Below are positions 1 to 7,290 of a DNA stretch of 49,340 bases, piece by piece. The stretch covers positions 1 to 49,340 of the forward strand of contig JACTTX010000001.1 in assembly GCA_015661005.1 (NCBI GenBank). The letters are read 5' to 3'. The translations under genes and the position numbers were made by a program. Positions within the stretch are counted from its first letter, which is position 1, and each line of letters begins with the position of its first letter. Under the pieces are notes generated by a model, which worked only from the letters and a program-made list of their open reading frames with translations, was not told the DNA's origin and ran no database searches. The stretch is from Candidatus Magasanikiibacteriota bacterium (GTDB taxonomy: Bacteria; Patescibacteriota; Patescibacteriia; Magasanikbacterales; JACTTX01).

Positions 1-2
1 TC

Positions 3-314
3 TCCTTGGCCTTCTTGTCTTTTGCCACCAGCTTTTTCTCTGGAGAACAAGAAACGTTTCACCATAAATTAGAGTTAGGCGTCCTCAAAGATAAAGGTTA
101 TGTCGAACTAATCTGGCCAGAGATTAATTTGGGCGATGGTGATTTTTATTGTCTCGCTCTGTATTTACATGAACAAAATAAGCTTAAAAACCTTATTATT
201 CCCAATCGTTTAAAATTTTCTGCGTTATTAAAATGGGATGTATTTCATTCGTATTTAAGATTTATGAACGATCTTGAAAACAGACTTTCCTATAAAAAGA
301 AAAAGGCCCCATAA
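3..314 (+). CDS. hypothetical protein, 3' part (5' end outside window)
   Basis: The reading frame is open to the left edge of the window, so this is the C-terminal part (about 103 residues) of a longer protein. The in-frame TTG at 6 is unlikely to be the true start. The sequence is mixed alpha/beta with no signal peptide or membrane segment and ends in a lysine-rich tail (LSYKKKKAP). I recognise no family. The stop codon lies within the stem of a hairpin at 308-332. No function is assigned. Confidence 0.5.
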   Translation, partial: SLAFLSFATSFFSGEQETFHHKLELGVLKDKGYVELIWPEINLGDGDFYCLALYLHEQNKLKNLIIPNRLKFSALLKWDVFHSYLRFMNDLENRLSYKKKKAP

Positions 315-332
315 GGACGAAACCTTATAGGG
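308..332 (+). terminator. hairpin at the end of the first gene, possible terminator
   Basis: CCCATAAGG and CCTTATAGGG pair with a one-base bulge around a loop of about 6 nt. The T-run that follows is weak and interrupted (TTGACTTTT), so it is terminator-like but not canonical. The TTGACTTTT at 333-341 also has an inverted copy, AAAAGTCAA, at 378-386. Confidence 0.4.
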
Positions 333-423
333 TTGACTTTTCCATTGGTGATGAAAATAGTATAGCAAGCGCCCGCAAAAAGTCAATAGTTTATCCACAA
401 AGCTAAAAAATCCCCTTACGACT

Positions 424-1551
424 ATGCCGCTCGCCATTGATGTTTCCCGCGCGAATCGCGGACAAAGAACTGGCGTGGAGTGGTTTGTTTTTTTTGTTAC
501 CGATGGGCTCAAAAAAATTGTGCCGCCGGAGACGGAGGTGGTTTTGTATTCAGAAACGCCCCTCGCCGGTGATCTTTCAAAATTGCCGCCGCGCTGGCGT
601 TCCCGCGTTCTCCGCTGGCCGCCAAAAAAATTTTGGACGGTTTGCCGTTTGTCATGGGAAATGCTGTGGCACAAACCGGAGGCGCTTTTGATTCCGGCGC
701 ACGTCCCGCCGTTTTTTGCTCCACCCCGCACCATCATGGTCATTCACGATATCGGACATCTTCGTTTTCCGGCCGCTTATTCTTGGTTTGAGCGTTGGTA
801 TGCGGATTGGACAATCAAGCGCGCCAAGAAAAACGCGTGGCAAATTATTGCGATTTCCGAATTCACCAAAAAAGAATTGATGGAGGTTTACGGATTTTAC
901 GCCGAGAAAATCGCCGTGGTTCCGCTGGCGGCTGATCAAAAATTTAATCGGCCGAAAATTTTACTGGAAAAAATTGCCGCCGTAAAAAAAAGATACGGCT
1001 TGGACGGCGCGCCATACTTTTTATACGTCGGACGGTTGGAGAAAAAAAAGAACACGGCGTTTTTAATTCGCGCTTTTGATGAGTTCAAAAAAATGGGCGG
1101 CGCCCTGCGGCTGGTTCTGGTCGGCAAGCCGGGCTTTGGATATGAAGAAACAGTCGTCGCCATTGACGCCAGTCCCAATCAAAAAGACATCATTGAGCTT
1201 GGTTACGTTCAGGCGGATGATTTAGCGGCGCTTTACGCGGCCGCGGCGGCGTTTTTATTTCCTTCCCTTTATGAGGGTTTTGGGATTCCGGTTTTGGAAG
1301 CGTTCGGAAGCGGGACGCCGGTCATTGCGAGTACAAGCGGCGCGATTCCGGAAGTCACTGGTAACGCCGCCATCCTTTTGCCACCGGATGATTTACTGGC
1401 TTGGGTCGGCGCCATGCAGAAAATTCTGGATCCGTCTTTGGCGACGGCTCTGCGGGAGAAAGGCCGGGAACGCGCGGCCGCTTTTTCTTGGGAAAAGACG
1501 GCTCGTGGTATACTGGCGGAAACCTATGTCGGACGCATCCACAATCTTTGA
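424..1551 (+). CDS. glycosyltransferase family 4 (GT-B fold)
   Basis: A 375-aa protein of typical GT4 length that probably transfers a sugar from a nucleotide-sugar donor in cell-surface glycan synthesis. The N-terminal half has the GT-B acceptor-domain features, including the TGVEW motif near residue 18 and IHDIGHLRFP near residue 107. The C-terminal half holds the donor site: FLYVGRLEKKKN near residue 200 and the E-x7-E motif in YEGFGIPVLEAFGSGTPV near residue 285. The ATG at 424 is preceded by an AT-rich leader without a clear ribosome binding site. Its stop overlaps the start of holB by 26 bp, so the two are probably co-transcribed. The acceptor cannot be told from the sequence. Confidence 0.88.
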   Translation: MPLAIDVSRANRGQRTGVEWFVFFVTDGLKKIVPPETEVVLYSETPLAGDLSKLPPRWRSRVLRWPPKKFWTVCRLSWEMLWHKPEALLIPAHVPPFFAPPRTIMVIHDIGHLRFPAAYSWFERWYADWTIKRAKKNAWQIIAISEFTKKELMEVYGFYAEKIAVVPLAADQKFNRPKILLEKIAAVKKRYGLDGAPYFLYVGRLEKKKNTAFLIRAFDEFKKMGGALRLVLVGKPGFGYEETVVAIDASPNQKDIIELGYVQADDLAALYAAAAAFLFPSLYEGFGIPVLEAFGSGTPVIASTSGAIPEVTGNAAILLPPDDLLAWVGAMQKILDPSLATALREKGRERAAAFSWEKTARGILAETYVGRIHNL

Positions 1552-2512
1552 TGATCTTGTCGGGAACGAGCGAGCCAAAAACATTTTGGAACGCGCATTT
1601 TTGCACTGCACACTTTCCCACGCTTATCTTTTTGCCGGGCCAAAAAGCATCGGCAAGTTCACGGTGGCGTCCAAACTGGCGCAGGCGCTTCTTGGTGTTT
1701 CCAATCTCACCCTGCATCCGGATTTTCGGTTCGTCCATCGCGAGCATGATGAAAAAACCGGCAAAATGCAACGGGATATTTCCGTGGAACAAATCAGGGA
1801 GTTGATTTCCTGGGCATCCGGTTCGGCGCAGGCGGCCACCAATATTAAAATCGCGATCATTGACGAGGCGGAGAGATTAAACGTGGCCGCCGCCAACGCC
1901 ATTCTCAAAACATTGGAAGAGCCAAGCGGCAACGCTCACTTTTTTTTGATTGCCGCTGATGAAGAAATTTTGCCGACCACCATTCGCTCGCGCTGTCAGC
2001 TGGTCCGTTTCACCAATGCCCGGGACGCGGAAATGGAAGCGTTGGCGGAAACACTCGGACTCGCCAAAGATGACGCGGCCAAACTTTTACCGCTCTCGGC
2101 GCAAAGTCCGGGTCGCTTGGTGCGGTTGGCCACGGACGCGGAATATCAGGCGCGGCAGATCAGGGAAGCGCAAAGATTTATGGAACTTAAAACCCTGCCG
2201 CTCCATGCCCGCTTCCAGGCCGTGAGTGATTTTTGGGACGCGGATGGAGATCACATGGAATCAAGAGACAGATTGGGAGAAGTTTTGGGATTGTGGATGC
2301 TGATGACTCGCAAATCATTGGCGATGGGTGAGGCAAAATCGACGTTCTTGATTGGAGAACACGTCGATTTTGTCTCACCCATCGCCAAGCAAGATGGCCA
2401 TTTGCTTCCTTTTCTAAAACTTCTCACCGAATCGCGCCTTGATTTGCGCCACAATGTTCATCCAAAATTTATCATCAATCAATTATTAATTGCCATGTCT
2501 TATGAAAACTAA
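1526..2512 (+). CDS. holB: DNA polymerase III subunit delta prime
   Basis: A 328-aa AAA+ clamp-loader subunit that would help load the sliding clamp during replication. The frame is open further upstream, but ATG 1526 gives the expected start (MSDASTIFDDLVGNERAKN). The P-loop is degenerate (GPKSIGKF, lacking the final Thr/Ser), as is common for delta prime, which need not hydrolyse ATP. Further features are IIDEAERLNVAAANAILKTLEEP (sensor and Walker B region) and the SRC motif in TTIRSRCQLV. The usual zinc-finger cysteines between Walker A and B are not evident. Residues about 265-288 are encoded by a 71-bp palindromic element, described separately, that is read in frame. The stop overlaps the next start by 11 bp. 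Confidence 0.87.
   Translation: MSDASTIFDDLVGNERAKNILERAFLHCTLSHAYLFAGPKSIGKFTVASKLAQALLGVSNLTLHPDFRFVHREHDEKTGKMQRDISVEQIRELISWASGSAQAATNIKIAIIDEAERLNVAAANAILKTLEEPSGNAHFFLIAADEEILPTTIRSRCQLVRFTNARDAEMEALAETLGLAKDDAAKLLPLSAQSPGRLVRLATDAEYQARQIREAQRFMELKTLPLHARFQAVSDFWDADGDHMESRDRLGEVLGLWMLMTRKSLAMGEAKSTFLIGEHVDFVSPIAKQDGHLLPFLKLLTESRLDLRHNVHPKFIINQLLIAMSYEN
2318..2388. repeat. palindromic element, copy 1, inside holB
   Basis: A near-perfect inverted repeat with arms TTGGCGATGGGTGAG... and ...CTCACCCATCGCCAA. One position would be a G-U pair and one side carries a 2-nt bulge. The centre is GTTCTTGATTGGAGAACAC. It is translated as part of HolB. The same core occurs at about 11914-11932, 30782-30800 and, with two changes, 45231-45249. 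Confidence 0.88.
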
Positions 2513-3578
2513 TTCTTATAAATTGGGCGCGATTTTAGCGGGCGTGGTTTTGCTCGGCCAAGGATGCGTTTTTGGCGGCGCCAAACCAACGGCCAATGAC
2601 GGCGGCGTTTTCAAGTCCGTGAATAAAGGAGAAGCGTGGGCGCAGAAAGTGGCGGTGCCGACGGTGACCGGACAAAAGGTTTATATTGCCGGTGTTGATA
2701 TCATTTCACTCAATGTTGATCCGCAAGACAGTAAAGCAATTTACGCCGGCACTTTGCAAAATGGTTTGTTTTACACGTTGGACGGCGGGGAATCGTGGTT
2801 GCAGTCAAAGGATGCGGCGGTTAAAGCCGGACGAGTGGCGTCTGTGGCCGTTGATCCCAAAAATAAATGCATCATCTACGCCACGGTCGGGAACGCCGTC
2901 GTTAAAACCACGGATTGCTCGCGCACTTTTGGGAAAGCGATTTTCACTGATGAGCGGGCCGACGCTAGGATGAATTCCGTGGCGGTGTCTTATGCCGACA
3001 GCAATGTGATTTTAGCCGCCGGTTCGGCCGGCGACATTCGTCGCAGTACGGATGGCGGCAAGAGTTGGACGGCCGTCTTTCGGCCAAAAGGCGATGTCGC
3101 GCGTCTCTTAGTTTCACCGGCGAATAGCACGCGTGTCTATGCGGCCACGCGCGAGAACGGTATTTTTCGTTCCGACGATAACGGTGAAACGTGGGTTGAA
3201 GTTACGCCGGACATCAAAAAATTCTCTAACGCCACTTTTTACACCACCGGCGCGATTGATCAGAAAAATGCCGATCATGTGATCATTGCCACCAGATATG
3301 GCTTGTTGGAAACAACTGATGGCGGAGAAAATTGGGATTCCATTCCGCTGGTCACGGCGCCCGGGCAGACCTTGATTTTTGCCTTGGCCATAAACCCGCA
3401 GAACGCCAAAGAAATTTATTATGGAACACAAAATGTGTTCTATCGGACAGGCAACGGCGGCGAATCCTGGGAGACAAAACGAGTGCCGACAACCCGCGCT
3501 CTGACCTCCTTGCTGGTTGACCCAAAGGATGGTAACGTGGTGTATCTGGGCGTAACCTTTGTGGAGCAAGAACAATAG
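2502..3578 (+). CDS. lipoprotein with Asp-box (BNR/VPS10-like) beta-propeller repeats
   Basis: A 358-aa predicted exported protein. ATG 2502 gives a positively charged N-terminus, a hydrophobic stretch and a lipobox ending in LLGQGC (Cys near residue 25), so it is probably lipid-anchored outside the membrane. The body has at least five Asp-box repeats: LDGGESW, TDGGKSW, DDNGETW, TDGGENW and GNGGESW. These are spaced about 45-60 residues apart, as in sialidase-like and YCF48/VPS10-type propellers. No catalytic sialidase residues are evident, so a binding or assembly role is more likely than glycosidase activity. It overlaps the end of holB by 11 bp and is followed by a heptamer-repeat leader before frr. 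Confidence 0.8.
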   Translation: MKTNSYKLGAILAGVVLLGQGCVFGGAKPTANDGGVFKSVNKGEAWAQKVAVPTVTGQKVYIAGVDIISLNVDPQDSKAIYAGTLQNGLFYTLDGGESWLQSKDAAVKAGRVASVAVDPKNKCIIYATVGNAVVKTTDCSRTFGKAIFTDERADARMNSVAVSYADSNVILAAGSAGDIRRSTDGGKSWTAVFRPKGDVARLLVSPANSTRVYAATRENGIFRSDDNGETWVEVTPDIKKFSNATFYTTGAIDQKNADHVIIATRYGLLETTDGGENWDSIPLVTAPGQTLIFALAINPQNAKEIYYGTQNVFYRTGNGGESWETKRVPTTRALTSLLVDPKDGNVVYLGVTFVEQEQ

Positions 3579-3579
3579 A

Positions 3580-3621
3580 AAACATAAAACATGAAACATA
3601 GAATACAGAATATAGAATGTG
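3580..3621. repeat. degenerate 7-bp tandem repeat between two genes
   Basis: Six consecutive heptamers read AAACATA, AAACATG, AAACATA, GAATACA, GAATATA and GAATGTG. They fill the gap between the lipoprotein stop (3578) and the frr start region. Similar period-7 arrays occur at about 11869, 35754, 41527 and 46950. Confidence 0.75.
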
Positions 3622-3639
3622 GAAGTGTTAGTTTTTGAT

Positions 3640-4194
3640 ATGCCTTTCGCGATTGATTCTCATCGTGTTGAATTTGAAAAGATTTTAGAGCATCTGAAAA
3701 TGGATTTGAGCACGCTCCGCACCGGACGGGCGAGTCCTTTATTGGTGGAGCAGGTAATGGTGGAAGCGTATGGATCCAAGATGCCTTTGAAAGGCGTGGC
3801 CTCCATTAATGTGCCGGATGCCAAGACCTTGGCCATTGACGTTTGGGACAAAGGATTGATGAAAGCCGTGGAGGAGGCCCTGCGTGCCGCCAATTTGGGG
3901 ATCAATCCGGTGAATGACGGCAAAGTGATTCGGATGACAATGCCGCAGATGACGGAAGAGACGCGCAAAAATTTGATTAAGGTGATGCACGGGAAATTGG
4001 AAGACGCGCGGATTGCCGTGCGTCAGGCACGGGAAGACGTGCGGCAGATAGTCAAGATGGCGGAAGACGGCGGAGAAATTGGCGAGGACGAGAAATTTGC
4101 GCTTCAGCAAAAATTGGAAGATATGGTCAAAGAGTATAATGAGAAAATTAAAACCATGGGCGAGAGTAAAGAGAAGGAGATTATGACCATTTAG
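3640..4194 (+). CDS. frr: ribosome recycling factor
   Basis: A 184-aa protein, the family's normal length. It works with EF-G to split post-termination ribosomes. Family motifs are clear: LRTGRASPLLVEQVMVEAYG near residue 30 and the C-terminal helical-bundle segment with ARIAVRQAREDVRQ and DEKFALQQKLEDMVKEYN. ATG 3640 was chosen over an upstream in-frame GTG at 3619 because it starts at the conserved N-terminus and the GTG lies within the heptamer repeat. The start lacks a good ribosome binding site. Confidence 0.96.
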   Translation: MPFAIDSHRVEFEKILEHLKMDLSTLRTGRASPLLVEQVMVEAYGSKMPLKGVASINVPDAKTLAIDVWDKGLMKAVEEALRAANLGINPVNDGKVIRMTMPQMTEETRKNLIKVMHGKLEDARIAVRQAREDVRQIVKMAEDGGEIGEDEKFALQQKLEDMVKEYNEKIKTMGESKEKEIMTI

Positions 4195-4213
4195 GGAATG
4201 GTGGCTCTGTGCT

Positions 4214-5611
4214 ATGAAAAGTGACTTGGGAAAAAATGACCGGATGGATAAATTGGTTTCGCTATGCAAACGGCGCGGTTTTATTTTTCCGGATTCGGAA
4301 ATTTACGGGGGGCTCGCCAATTCTTGGGACTACGGGCCATTAGGCGTTTTGCTCAAAAATAATTTGCGCCGCGAATGGTGGAAATTTTTTGTGACGTCCC
4401 GCGCCGATATGGTCGGCGTTGACTCTTCCATCATCATGAATCCCAAAGTTTGGGAGGCCTCCGGCCATTTGGGAAATTTTTCCGATCCGCTGGTGGAATG
4501 TAAAAAATGTCATCATCGGTTTAGAGCCGATCATCTTTTGGAATCAACGGCCATTGAACCCAAGCATGAGAAAGAGCGGCCGCGGTCGGCCGCTCATATT
4601 AAATGTCCGGACTGCAGTGGGGAACTGACGGAAACAAAACAATTTAATTTGATGTTCAAAACTTTTATTGGTCCGGTGGAGGATGCGGGATCAGCCGCGT
4701 ATTTGCGTCCGGAGTTGGCGGCCGGTATGTTCACCAATTTCAAAAACGTTTTGGATTCCCTGCGTTTGCGTTTGCCTTTTGGGATTGCCCAGAGCGGACG
4801 CACTTTTAGAAATGAAATAACCACCGGCAATTTTATTTTTCGCACGCGCGAGTTTGAAATTATGGAGTTTGAATATTTTATCCGGCCTGAAGAATGGCGC
4901 GAGCATTTTGAAAGATGGTTGATGGAAATCAAACGTTGGTGGACGGAGGTGGTGGGCGCGGATATGGGCAATTTTTATTTTCATGAAATTCCGGACGGAG
5001 AAAGGGCGCATTATTCGGAGCGAACGGTGGACATTGAGTATCAATATCCTTTTGGTTTGAAGGAATTGCACGGCCTTGCTTACCGCACGGATTTTGATTT
5101 GAAAAGGCATATGGAGGCGAGCGGCGTTGATTTGTCGTATCGGGATCCGGTTTCCGGCGAAAAATTTATTCCTCATTGCATTGAGCCGACTTTTGGTTTG
5201 GATAGAATGGTTTTGGTGACTTTGCTTGAACACTTTGAGGAAGTTGAGGGCGGCCGTAGCGAGGAAGGGGAGAGTAAACATGAAAAAGAAATCGTTTTGC
5301 GCTTGCCCCGCGCCTTGGCGCCCATTCAAGCGGCGGTTTTTCCACTTTCCAAAAAAGAACCTTTGACGCATTTGGCCGGGGATTTGGCGCAGGAGTTGCG
5401 CGCCGTTGGATTTTCCACGCAGTATGATGAAACCGGTTCTATCGGCAAGCGTTATCGCCGTCAGGATGAAATCGGCACGCCTTTTTGCGTAACCGTGGAT
5501 TTTGAAACGCTTGAAGACAAAAAAGTGACGGTGCGGGATAGGGATTCCATGGCGCAGGAGAGAGTGGGAATTGGTGAAATCGTGGGTTATTTCAAGGAGA
5601 AATTTGCTTGA
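4214..5611 (+). CDS. glyQS: glycyl-tRNA synthetase, single-chain dimeric type
   Basis: A 465-aa class II synthetase that charges tRNA-Gly in the cytosol. It begins with the family signature LCKRRGFIFPDSEIYGG and DYGPLG. It carries a zinc-like C4 motif (Cys96, Cys99, Cys131, Cys134), class II motif 2 (GRTFRNEI followed by FRTREFEIMEFE) and motif 3 (IEPTFGLDRM). The C-terminal anticodon-binding domain contains IGKRYRRQDEIGTPFCVTVD. An alternative start at the Met of MDKLVSLCKR (4244) is possible. It is the single-chain form, not the alpha2beta2 GlyQ/GlyS form. It sits 19 bp after frr. Confidence 0.95.
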   Translation: MKSDLGKNDRMDKLVSLCKRRGFIFPDSEIYGGLANSWDYGPLGVLLKNNLRREWWKFFVTSRADMVGVDSSIIMNPKVWEASGHLGNFSDPLVECKKCHHRFRADHLLESTAIEPKHEKERPRSAAHIKCPDCSGELTETKQFNLMFKTFIGPVEDAGSAAYLRPELAAGMFTNFKNVLDSLRLRLPFGIAQSGRTFRNEITTGNFIFRTREFEIMEFEYFIRPEEWREHFERWLMEIKRWWTEVVGADMGNFYFHEIPDGERAHYSERTVDIEYQYPFGLKELHGLAYRTDFDLKRHMEASGVDLSYRDPVSGEKFIPHCIEPTFGLDRMVLVTLLEHFEEVEGGRSEEGESKHEKEIVLRLPRALAPIQAAVFPLSKKEPLTHLAGDLAQELRAVGFSTQYDETGSIGKRYRRQDEIGTPFCVTVDFETLEDKKVTVRDRDSMAQERVGIGEIVGYFKEKFA

Positions 5612-5622
5612 AAAAAGATTAT

Positions 5623-5650
5623 TTGACAACCTTTTAAGGTTGTTTATAGT
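5623..5650 (+). promoter_or_regulatory. promoter with a palindromic operator-like site in the spacer
   Basis: TTGACA (5623-5628) and TATAGT (5645-5650) are separated by 16 bp. The spacer is largely a perfect palindrome, ACAACCTT-TT-AAGGTTGT (5626-5643). This is a strong sigma-70 promoter with a likely repressor site, just upstream of the small gene at 5693. Confidence 0.72.
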
Positions 5651-5692
5651 GCGGATAGCGGAGCGTCCCACTCCAAAAGTCAATTAACCCGT

Positions 5693-5968
5693 ATGGATGA
5701 GAAGATATTGGCTTCGGAGAAGAGGATGCTGGCGGCTATGGACGAGACGATCTTGGCATCGGAGAGTCGTCTGCGCACGGATTTTATTGAGTTCATCAAT
5801 GCCAACATTCTTCCGCAGTTTGAGAATTTGGTAACCAAAGATGATCTGGACCACGCCATGAGGCGCGTTGATGTAAAATTTGATTTGCTCACCGGTGCCT
5901 TGGCCGAGTCGGACGTGCTCTCAAGAAAACAAGCGCGCGTACTTGAGGCCTATCGTATTGTGCATTAA
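5693..5968 (+). CDS. small helical protein of unknown function
   Basis: A 91-aa hydrophilic, probably coiled-coil protein. The first 35 residues contain two related segments, MDEKILASEKRML and MDETILASESRLR, suggesting a short internal duplication. The middle NLVTKDDLDHAM resembles the short 'VTKDDL' coiled-coil proteins common in Patescibacteria, but this is recognition from memory and no function is known. It is a stand-alone unit with a near-consensus promoter carrying a palindrome upstream and an intrinsic terminator downstream. Confidence 0.65.
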   Translation: MDEKILASEKRMLAAMDETILASESRLRTDFIEFINANILPQFENLVTKDDLDHAMRRVDVKFDLLTGALAESDVLSRKQARVLEAYRIVH

Positions 5969-5990
5969 AGTGTCGGTTATTCCAAAAAAG

Positions 5991-6025
5991 CCGCGTCCCT
6001 GATATAATCGGGACGCGGTTTTTTT
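5991..6025 (+). terminator. intrinsic terminator
   Basis: The 9-bp stem CCGCGTCCC/GGGACGCGG closes a 10-nt loop and is followed by seven T residues (6019-6025). It terminates the small gene at 5693-5968. A run of A residues precedes the stem, so it may also work in reverse. Confidence 0.92.
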
Positions 6026-6048
6026 GTTTAGCCGGTTGATTAACGTTT

Positions 6049-7152
6049 ATGCCTTTTTTGGGGTTTCTTGCAAAAAAATTGCCGTATGTGGAAACGGACG
6101 GAGAAAATCCCTATGCTTTGGGTTTGGCCATCGGCCGCGCCTCTCGCGAACAAACAGCGCGTGTTGTCAGTAAAAATAAATCATTTTACCCGCGCTATCG
6201 GAAAAAATCTTGGAACGAGTTGGTGGTGGCCGCTAAAAAACTGCTTCCCGCCAACATCAAGTGGGCTCCGGCCTACGTTGAAGAGTTGGGCGGTTTGGCC
6301 GAAGGCGCCGGTGTGCCTTTTGAAATCATCTGGCTCATGAATGTGGAAGAGGAAATTGTTGACCAGGGAGAAATTGTTGGTGAATATATTTTGCCGCCGT
6401 CAAACAAATCTCCGGCGGCCGTCAGTCCGGAACGCGGCCATTGCAGCACCATTTTAGTGAAACGGCCGCGCGGCTTTTTGCTCGGCCATAATGAGGATTG
6501 GTGGGGGCATTATTCCGGGGCGCTCGTTATGGTGAAAGTCAAGCGCCAAAGCGGCACGAATTTTTTGGGTTTGAGTTTGGTCGGCGCCTGTCCGGCGTCA
6601 TTGGTTGGTGTGAATGATCAGGGCGTCGCTTACGCCGGAAATTCCATTGACGTTGGCGTTAAAAGCGGTGTTTGTAAAAATTTTTTGATGCGCAAAATTG
6701 TTGATTGTGAAACCAGCCAGCAGATTGTGGAGGCGCTATCCGTCAAACCGCGAACGCTTGGCAATAATGCCATGTGCATTGTCGGCAGTGAGCAAAAAAT
6801 GTTCTCCGTTGAATCAACACCGGAGGAAACGCGAGTTTTAAATTCGGGCGTCCGATCATATATGTTGCACACCAATTTTTTACTGCACCCTGAATTATCC
6901 AACGCCCGGGAAGACAGCCGCCTTGGTCCGCACCTGCGTTACGCTCATATGGAATATCTGCTCGCCAAACAAAATGAAAAAATTAATGAAGATGATGTCC
7001 GCGGTATTTTGGGAAGCGAGCACGTTTTTCAGCGCGCCAAGTTCTGGTTGGATGATCAAACGGTGGCCAGCGTTATTGTGAGTGTCCCGGAAAATATTAT
7101 GAAAGTTCGGAATCCCTCGCAAGGGGAGAAGTATGTGACGTATACCTTATAA
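6049..7152 (+). CDS. C45-like Ntn hydrolase (acyltransferase/acyl-CoA:6-APA family)
   Basis: A 367-aa protein with the layout of peptidase family C45, whose members self-cleave before a nucleophilic cysteine and hydrolyse or transfer acyl amides. The likely nucleophile is Cys132 in the sequence GHCSTILVKRPRGFLLGHNEDWW, matching the family pattern of a Cys followed by a G-x-N-x-D/E-W segment. GLSLVGACPASLVGVNDQGVAYAGNS also fits the fold. The N-terminal region (EELGGLAEGAGVPFEIIWLMNVEEE) matches the conserved helical part. No signal peptide is seen. The substrate is unknown. It follows a terminator and is followed by repeat sequence. Confidence 0.78.
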   Translation: MPFLGFLAKKLPYVETDGENPYALGLAIGRASREQTARVVSKNKSFYPRYRKKSWNELVVAAKKLLPANIKWAPAYVEELGGLAEGAGVPFEIIWLMNVEEEIVDQGEIVGEYILPPSNKSPAAVSPERGHCSTILVKRPRGFLLGHNEDWWGHYSGALVMVKVKRQSGTNFLGLSLVGACPASLVGVNDQGVAYAGNSIDVGVKSGVCKNFLMRKIVDCETSQQIVEALSVKPRTLGNNAMCIVGSEQKMFSVESTPEETRVLNSGVRSYMLHTNFLLHPELSNAREDSRLGPHLRYAHMEYLLAKQNEKINEDDVRGILGSEHVFQRAKFWLDDQTVASVIVSVPENIMKVRNPSQGEKYVTYTL

Positions 7153-7163
7153 ATCGCTACGTC

Positions 7164-7290
7164 AGGGGTCACTCTCAAACGCAAAGCGTTTAGAAGTGTC
7201 CCCAATAGATATGTAAACGCAAAGCGTTTAGAAGTGTCCCCAATAGATATGTAAACGCAAAGCGTTAGAAGTGTCCCCAATAGATATATG
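7164..7290. repeat. GGGGACA-family palindrome plus tandem half-repeats
   Basis: GGGGTCACTCTCAAACGC, AAA and GCGTTTAGAAGTGTCCCC form an imperfect palindrome at 7165-7204. A 38-bp unit (AAACGCAAAGCG...GATATGT) is then repeated at 7177-7214, 7215-7252 and from 7253 with one base missing. The last unit runs into the start codon of the M16 peptidase gene at 7288. The same arm sequence appears in the palindrome at 48812-48886. Confidence 0.88.

Noticed and set aside
391-399. Perfect DnaA box TTATCCACA (another near 40815, similar sites near 26278)
   Set aside because: The sites are isolated, without clustering, an AT-rich unwinding region or dnaA/dnaN neighbours, so they do not support a replication origin.
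1271-1525. N-terminal extension of HolB
   Set aside because: It overlaps the conserved donor-binding region of the glycosyltransferase in another frame and resembles no clamp-loader sequence.
4691-5683. 330-codon open frame on the minus strand opposite glyQS
   Set aside because: It lies antisense to a clear glycyl-tRNA synthetase and has low-complexity, His/Arg/Phe-rich composition typical of shadow frames. The same applies to long frames opposite dnaK, dnaJ and frr.
7177-7290. CRISPR-like array
   Set aside because: The units are contiguous with no unique spacers, only three exist, and no cas genes are present. They are tandem halves of a palindrome.
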